Of a stretch of DNA of 64,000 nt, positions 58,480 to 64,000 are shown piece by piece (position 1 is the stretch's first letter; each line of letters begins with the position of its first letter). Position numbers and translations under genes: made by a program. The stretch is from NCBI GenBank assembly GCA_024529925.1, contig JAFEUB010000909.1, positions 2,501,501 through 2,565,500 on the forward strand, written 5' to 3'. Below the pieces are notes generated by a model. The model was not told the DNA's origin and made no database searches. It saw only the letters and a program-made list of their open reading frames with translations. The DNA comes from Ophthalmolycus amberensis. Its lineage: Eukaryota; Chordata; Actinopteri; Perciformes; Zoarcidae.

Positions 58480-58770
58480 ATCATTCACCGCCCAGAATTC
58501 ACTGTAATCCCAGCCCTGTAATATGAAACCTTTGAACTCTGTGTTATCTTCCTCTGTGAGTGCACACGGTCAGACGATGAAAGCTGACCTCTTCATTTCA
58601 AACAGATTTAATTCACAAGTGAAAAGCCTAATTGCGGTGATCTGCACAAAAGGCCAGAGGTAAAGGCTCCTGAGAAGCATTAACCTTGAGATCCTAGTGA
58701 GGTACATTTTCTAGAGCAATTAGTGCTGCGACTCGGACAGAAAATTGAAATAAAATGTGTAACAAATTCT
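58480..58770. promoter_or_regulatory. Candidate conserved non-coding element
   Basis: Repeat-free block with GATTTAATTCAC, CCTAATTGCGG and GCAATTAGTGC cores. Texture is like the other candidate elements; no coding signal. Inference only. Confidence 0.36.
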
Positions 58771-58774
58771 AGCA

Positions 58775-60425
58775 AACACATTAGGTCAGGTGCTGCTGAT
58801 GTAAAACCAAACACATCTAACAGTGCTGTTAAAAGAAATCCTGAAAAACGTTTTTTCTGACCAATTCAAACTTCCCACCTTCCTTCCAGGAGACTGACAT
58901 ACATAATTAATGAATTTCAAGATGCTCTCGCTGACACACTGAAAACCTCTCAAATCAGCAGTTTTCTCTAATTCTCACAAGAAAAATAATCATAGCCACG
59001 ATGATATCACCATTTAACAAATTACATGTACCGGTAGTCCTAATGGCTAAAGAGCAGATTCCATTAACGTTTAAGATAGAGAAAGGAACGCATCACTCTT
59101 AAGCTCCATTTTTATTTTTCTGAAGTGAAATATGAGTCGTGTTCATGCACAGAATTAATGTGCACCAAATGCACCACATTAGCATTTTCTAGTGATACGT
59201 TTTCCTCTCTCTTAAGGTCATGTGGCTTTAACTGGAGGCTTAAGCAAGACTCGTGTGCACGTGTATGACCCATTTCATAAATCCCTTCGCCTCTTCAGCA
59301 AGATAGTGGTTACTAAATGTCACAAACCAGTGGGTCATCAAATCCCTTTTCCTCAACAAACTGCATTAAAACAATGATAAGGAATAAGCAGCGGTTGTGT
59401 TGGAGGGCTTCGCCGTGCTAAAACACTCTGATGACAACAAGCATTTTCCATCATGTCAACAACAAACGGCGCATTCATGAATAGGTTTGCCGAGATGTGG
59501 TGGACAGATGTTGTTATAGTCATTGGTCCGCATGCTTGACAGATTATTTGCAGAACTTCAATGTATCTTTGAAGCCCAGGGGTCGCCCACTGCCAGCCAA
59601 ACAGAAATGGCACTGTCAGAGAAAGGATGGACAAGCGACTTCCAGCAAAGAACGGCATGATGAAAAGACGCGACATTGTTTCTTGATCAAGAGCATGAGG
59701 CTTCTGTTGAGCATTGGCTTTTAAGATCAAATATTTCAACTGAAAATTGCCTGTAGCACAGGCTGTATGATGGTGTGCTTCATAAATATTGTACCGTATG
59801 TTTTACATGAATGCCTTGCTAACAAGACGAACGGGACACAGATATTCACCTGGAGATGTTTGAAGAAATCTGACAATGAAAAGTGTAATCGTGAGACTTC
59901 ATAGATGCTAAAAATAAGATATATTGCTTTTAGCATTTATTAAAATGCTCCTGATTACACAAACCCGGCTGACTGCTGAGATGTACCTGATCTTTATCTT
60001 GCTTTCTTTTTGTTTTCATTTTTCATGTCTTTGAGCTCTCCATCCAGGACACATAAGAGAAAAAAAAGACAGCTATTGGTGAGTACGGTCACATTCGCTC
60101 CACTGCTTGTCAACGCTCCAACATTAATGAACTCACCGTTGAGTTGTTTGGTACAAGAGGATTATTTTCTATCTGCCGTGTCTTCCTGAGAAATAAAGGA
60201 TGACAAATGTTTGGAAAGAGGAAAAACAACTTTCTTGACTCAAGCCTGCCATGTGTGTCAGCATGTCAAAATGAAACATTAAGATGTATTAATCCTGTAA
60301 AAATAAATTTCAAGCTTATTAAAGAAGGTTCCACTTAAAAATCTGGAAGGAGTTATAAAAAGGCATTGTTGTTTACGGATGGCTCAAAATCATTGGATAC
60401 TATTTTTATGCTGCGTGAAAAATCT
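58775..60425. other. Intergenic sequence, no gene seen
   Basis: Unique DNA. A repeat-free stretch at 59360-59730 is open on both strands (128 codons minus, 75 plus) without a recognised protein and may be regulatory. No RNA or mobile element was recognised. Confidence 0.5.
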
Positions 60426-60432
60426 GTTAAAT

Positions 60433-60825
60433 TCAAAGAAATAGTTCACGACTTTGGAAATGCAGTTATTCACCTTCTTGCTGAGAGTTGAATGGGACAA
60501 ATAAACCACTCAATCCACATAGTCAAAATGAAGCAGTTAACACAAAGGCTAACACGTAGCTTAGCTTAGTTAACACAAAGGCTGTAAATGCTGAGAAAAG
60601 CTGACCTCTTCTCCAGAGGTAACAAAATGTCACTGCTACCACCTTTAAAGTTTATATCATATCTTGTTTGTTTAATCTTTACAAAAACCAACGGGTAAAA
60701 ACAACCCTGTTTTCATTCTTTGTGGTGAGCTACTGTAAGCTAACCGGCTGCTGGCGGTAGCTTCTTGTTTACTGTACTAAACATGAGGTGGTATCAATCT
60801 TCTCCTCGAAGGCAAGAAGGCGTCC
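60433..60825 (+). mobile_element. AAATAGTTC-type element with inverted-repeat ends
   Basis: Left end GAAATAGTTCACGACTTTGG, TTATTCACCTTCTTGCTGAG and the right end CATGAGGTGGTATCAATCTT, CTCCTCGAAGGCAAGAAGGCG are imperfect reverse complements, so the ends form an inverted repeat of about 50 bases. The interior has GTAGCTTAGCTTAG, GAGGTAACAAAATGTC and TCTTGTTTGTTTAATC, phrases of a repeat that is very common in percomorph fish. A 16-base word, AGTTAACACAAAGGCT, occurs twice 33 bases apart (60535 and 60568), a small internal duplication. Non-coding, decayed. Confidence 0.7.
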
Positions 60826-60829
60826 TTCT

Positions 60830-61595
60830 TCACTGATGGAATTAAAAAATGAAACAAGCTCTTAGTACCTCCGTATAAGGTACCGGCACGTAAAACCAAT
60901 TCGATTAGCATGGCACAATGTGATCCTATCAGCAGCATGTAAAATCCTAGCTTGATGTTCAATACTGGCATTTGTTTTTATCTGCATGACGTTGGATCTA
61001 CAAATAGTCAACAAACATTATGTGGCATTCCTCTTCTGTTACATGGTCCCACTAGCCCAGATATGGAAAATTTAAAAAAAATACCTTAACATAACTAATT
61101 TGTCCATAACTATGGACTCAATTTTGATATCATCACAATGACAATTACAAAATCAGCCCGTAACAATATATCAAGAATTTAAAAAAAACTATAGCTTGAG
61201 TCCTCAGGAGACCAGGAGAGTGGATTGCATCCGTCTCAAAACTTCCCGTGTTTCATATAATTGATTTTTAATTGTGCTTTTACAGTGCATTTTTACATTG
61301 TCACATGAAAGAAATATGAATAATAATGTTTCTTTTCGTAATCCCTTTTATGTCTTATTTAAATCATGTTCAATTGCCTTGTTGTTGAAAGGTGTGAAAT
61401 AAACTTGCCTAATCTCTGCAAGGAAGCAAATAATTCAAAGTCTTAAACTTTAACTTTGGTGAAAGCATTTATGCAAAATATGCCTTTCATGCGTCCTTTT
61501 GCCATGGCTTCATTACATTTTTATCCAGAATGTGATGTTTGTTTGCACCCCACTATTTTTATTCACAGAGGACCTTCAATGCAATGGCAGTTTTA
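60830..61595. other. Intergenic sequence, no gene seen
   Basis: AT-rich unique DNA. No feature was recognised. Confidence 0.6.
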
Positions 61596-61599
61596 GATA

Positions 61600-62085
61600 A
61601 GACAAGTTATTTCTGAACAATGCACAATATACCGCTCGCACTACACTCTTTCCCTGAATGGAGAGAGAAAGATAGTAATACTGCACCTCCATAAGAGCCT
61701 CTTAAAAATAATGAAACTCTGATGCTAGCTGCTCTCCCTGCTTCCAGCAGCACTACATTTGAACTGTATGTCAACAAAGCAACAAAGTCATCACTATCTA
61801 CAGCGAGCGCTTGCATTTTGCTGATGAATGGAGAGCCCTGCCAGATTACTTGATTTGATAAGCAGTACAACCCATCGGTAACATAATACATCACAAATTG
61901 TTTTGTCAACAATTTATGATACCATTCATCAAATGACCATCGCAGTGGGCTGAGTTATGGTGTCATAGCTGGCATAATGTCAATACTCATGCTGAGTTGA
62001 GGGCAGTCTGGCCACAGTGATTTAGACACGCTACACTCTGACCTCTTCCCAGATTTTCTCTTCATTACCAGACAAATTGATGTTG
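61600..62085. promoter_or_regulatory. Candidate conserved non-coding element
   Basis: Repeat-free block of even composition. Includes ACAAATTGTTTTGTCAAC and CAACAATTTATG, paired SOX-type ACAAT words in opposite orientations near 61891-61916. The minus strand is open for 101 codons without a recognised domain. Inference by texture. Confidence 0.36.
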
Positions 62086-62145
62086 AAGGGAGAAGAAAAG
62101 TTGTAAAATGTAATGTTTAAATCTTTACAATTAAATATATGAAGG

Positions 62146-62220
62146 CAAGGCAAGGCAAGTTTATTTGTATAGCACATTTCAACAACAAGGTAATTCAAAG
62201 TGCTTCAAGGAGTTAAAGTA
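62146..62220 (+). mobile_element. LINE/SINE 3'-tail-like repeat
   Basis: AAGGCAAGGCAAGTTTATTT followed by GTATAGCACATTTCAACAAC and GTAATTCAAAGTGCTTCAAG. This phrase is one of the commonest teleost retroelement tails. Only the tail of about 75 bases is present. The parent family is not certain. Confidence 0.75.
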
Positions 62221-62224
62221 AGTA

Positions 62225-63270
62225 AGATAAAGCCCAAAGGCAATGTTGTGCCTGCTGCAGTTCGATGAAGACTTCAGATTCACACGGTTTATCTTAAGAT
62301 TTAATTTAGACTTTGAAAAATGAAAAATAAATTATTTAACAGTGGTCAATTTTTTTTTTATATATATTTTTTTCCTTTCCTCAGCAACGTCCTCCAGCTT
62401 TTTGTAACATAAAAAGTCTTTTTTTGCACCAAAAGCACTGCAATCAAGGTCGGATTTTATTCCACGCTTGTAGAATCAATTTGGGCTGCAGCCTGGTTGA
62501 CGATTAAAATGTAAGGCCTTAAAATGCCTCCCCAAGTCAATCCGCGTCTCTGGTATTGACCACAATATATGGCCCGTGTCCAAGCCACCACCACTCACTG
62601 GCCAATCTTAAAGGTTACTGCAACCACTACATGTACCCACATTAGCAGGACACTCACCTCTCTGGGTTTATGGCCTGTGTAATAATTTTAAGCAAAGAGA
62701 GAAGTGCATTCAGTGGAGACAGTAACAGCGAGAGAGTCGAGGGAGGACAAGTAGAGTATGATTGATCGTGGTGAGCAGTGTGGCTGTGTACCTCTCACCT
62801 TCCCCCCCTGATTACTGCCTGCTCCTGATCTCTCACATCTGTCTTGACTTCCTAAAGAAAGTGATTCCCAAGATGTGATACTTTTCACTCTTGTGAATAG
62901 AGCTTTGTCTTACGGCTGATTTTTGAAGGAACATCCTGCTTTACATTTGTGCAGTAATACACACTGCAGTTACAGTTGGTGAAAGGTATTGATTGAGAAC
63001 ATTTACATGTTAGTGGTTAAAGAAAAGGAAGCTTCTCAGTTTGGACGTTGATCATCACTACAAAAGTCACCGGTTAAATTTACTTCTGTCCCACAAACAC
63101 GTTGGGGATGTATCAACTCTCTAATTGTGCATTTAACATTCTTAACTGTTTATTAGTTTACCTCCCACACTAACACTTGAAATGATTTAATAACCACAGA
63201 GGGAGTTAACTACACTCATTAGCAGATGCAATATTTCCTACATAGTTATCTACCTTTCAAGCGCACAACT
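62225..63270. other. Intergenic sequence, possible regulatory DNA at 62440-62690
   Basis: Unique DNA with T-rich and (AT)n patches at 62349-62372. The stretch 62440-62690 is repeat-free and evenly composed, with no specific motif cluster. No gene was recognised. Confidence 0.5.
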
Positions 63271-63277
63271 GTGTGTG

Positions 63278-63512
63278 CAGTTTGTGGCGGGATGTAACAA
63301 TGTGCATTTACTCAAGTACTGTACAATTTAAGGGTACTGTACTTTTCTCCTGCTGTATTATTTTACTCCACTATAAGTCAGGGGATAATGTTGTACTTTT
63401 TACTCCATTAAATGTATTTGATAGCTACATGCTTTGCATATCAATTACCTTTTTACATTGAAAAAAAATATGATCAGCTTATTAAATTAACTTATCAGCA
63501 GTTCCCTCTCGA
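63278..63512 (-). mobile_element. hAT-like MITE (CAGTGGTGG ends), copy 3, truncated
   Basis: Starts CAGTTTGTGGCGGGATGTAAC, then GTGCATTTACTCAAGTACTG, GGGTACTGTACTTTTCTCC, TTTTACTCCACTATAAGTC, TTGTACTTTTTACTCCATTA and AATATGATCAGCTTATTAAA. This is one end and about half of the same element as at 48177 (same orientation) and 52538 (opposite). The other end is missing. Confidence 0.72.
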
Positions 63513-63514
63513 CC

Positions 63515-63655
63515 CCCTACAACAGTAATAATTATCCACAATGAGTTTTTTTTTTGCTTTGATACTTTTTCTTAAGTTACCCTTCATTGTCGAGAAGACA
63601 CAACACCTGATATTTAGAATTTTTAAACATATTTCAAAAATTTTCAAAGGCACCA
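63515..63655. other. Short intergenic stretch
   Basis: AT-rich DNA between the truncated MITE and the terminal candidate element. No feature was recognised. Confidence 0.6.
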
Positions 63656-63659
63656 TTCC

Positions 63660-64000
63660 TGGATGTGAGTTTACAACACAAACCCAGAGAGCAGATTCAA
63701 CACATATTCATGCTCCCTCTCTCTGCTCTCACGTGTGCGACCGTAATCAAGACAAAGTGCATGCACACCAGCGACAAATACCAGGAAATAAATAAGGATA
63801 AAATATCCAAACCCAATGAAAGACTGTTCATAATTTGGTTAGTAATGTCTCTGGCACCGTCTGCTCGGCCATTTCCTCCAATCTCCCCGAGCAACAGGGG
63901 ATTATACAGGCGACGCTCAAACCAGGAGGTATCTCGCTGCGGTGTGACAGGCTGCCATCACCAGGCTCCAGCATTCTTTCACCGTCTCCAGCTCCGATTC
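63660..64000. promoter_or_regulatory. Candidate conserved non-coding element, cut by window end
   Basis: Repeat-free block that becomes GC-richer toward the window end and contains GGTTAGTAATGTC and GGATAAAATATCC-type cores (the latter a 13-base near-palindrome at about 63797-63809). It continues past the last base, so its extent is unknown. Inference by texture. Confidence 0.35.

Noticed and set aside
1..64000. CRISPR arrays, prophage or other prokaryotic defence systems
   Set aside because: No regularly spaced direct repeats, no bacterial gene organisation, and vertebrate-type repeats throughout.

Overview
The window is vertebrate nuclear DNA, most likely from a ray-finned fish and probably a percomorph teleost. 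It is AT-rich and full of (CA)n, (GT)n, (GA)n and (TAA)n microsatellites. It has no long open frames: the longest is about 160 codons, and open frames occur on both strands without codon structure. It carries several interspersed repeats of types I recognise from percomorph genomes: a tRNA-derived SINE-like unit, a hAT-like MITE with CAGTGGTGG-type ends, an inverted-repeat element containing AAATAGTTC, LINE tails, and a decayed L2/Rex/CR1-type reverse transcriptase. No operons, bacterial ribosome binding sites, CRISPR arrays or prokaryotic genes are present.

I found no exon, protein-coding gene or functional RNA gene that I can support. The 64 kb reads as an intergenic gene desert or a very long intron. 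The repeats lie in patches: 11.9-12.7 kb (a tandem duplication with a nested repeat), 15.8-17.7 kb (three repeat families), 22.8 kb, 25.4-25.9 kb (LINE relic), 42.7-43.0 kb, 44.6 kb (a perfect 112-bp palindromic element with an 8-bp target-site duplication), 48.2-48.5 kb, 52.5-53.0 kb, 57.4-58.1 kb, 60.4-60.8 kb, 62.15 kb and 63.3-63.5 kb.

Between the repeats are blocks of non-repetitive sequence that look like vertebrate conserved non-coding elements. They have balanced complexity, clustered homeodomain cores (TAATTA, TAATTG), GATA, TCF/LEF, forkhead, SOX/POU-like and PBX-MEIS-type motifs, and few simple repeats. The strongest candidates are near 0.8-1.0, 1.9-2.7, 8.7-9.1, 15.3-15.6, 21.6-22.1, 22.5-22.7, 28.0-28.3, 34.9-35.5, 37.4-37.8, 39.1-39.5, 41.05-41.4, 43.8-44.3, 48.8-49.3, 49.9-50.25, 54.05-54.3, 56.3-56.7, 58.5-58.8, 61.6-62.0 and 63.66-64.0 kb. 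If they are conserved, the window would be part of the regulatory landscape of a developmental gene lying outside it. The target gene cannot be named from this sequence.

The most distinctive item is the perfect palindrome at 44633-44744. Calls of conservation and repeat family rest on pattern recognition and memory, not on a search.
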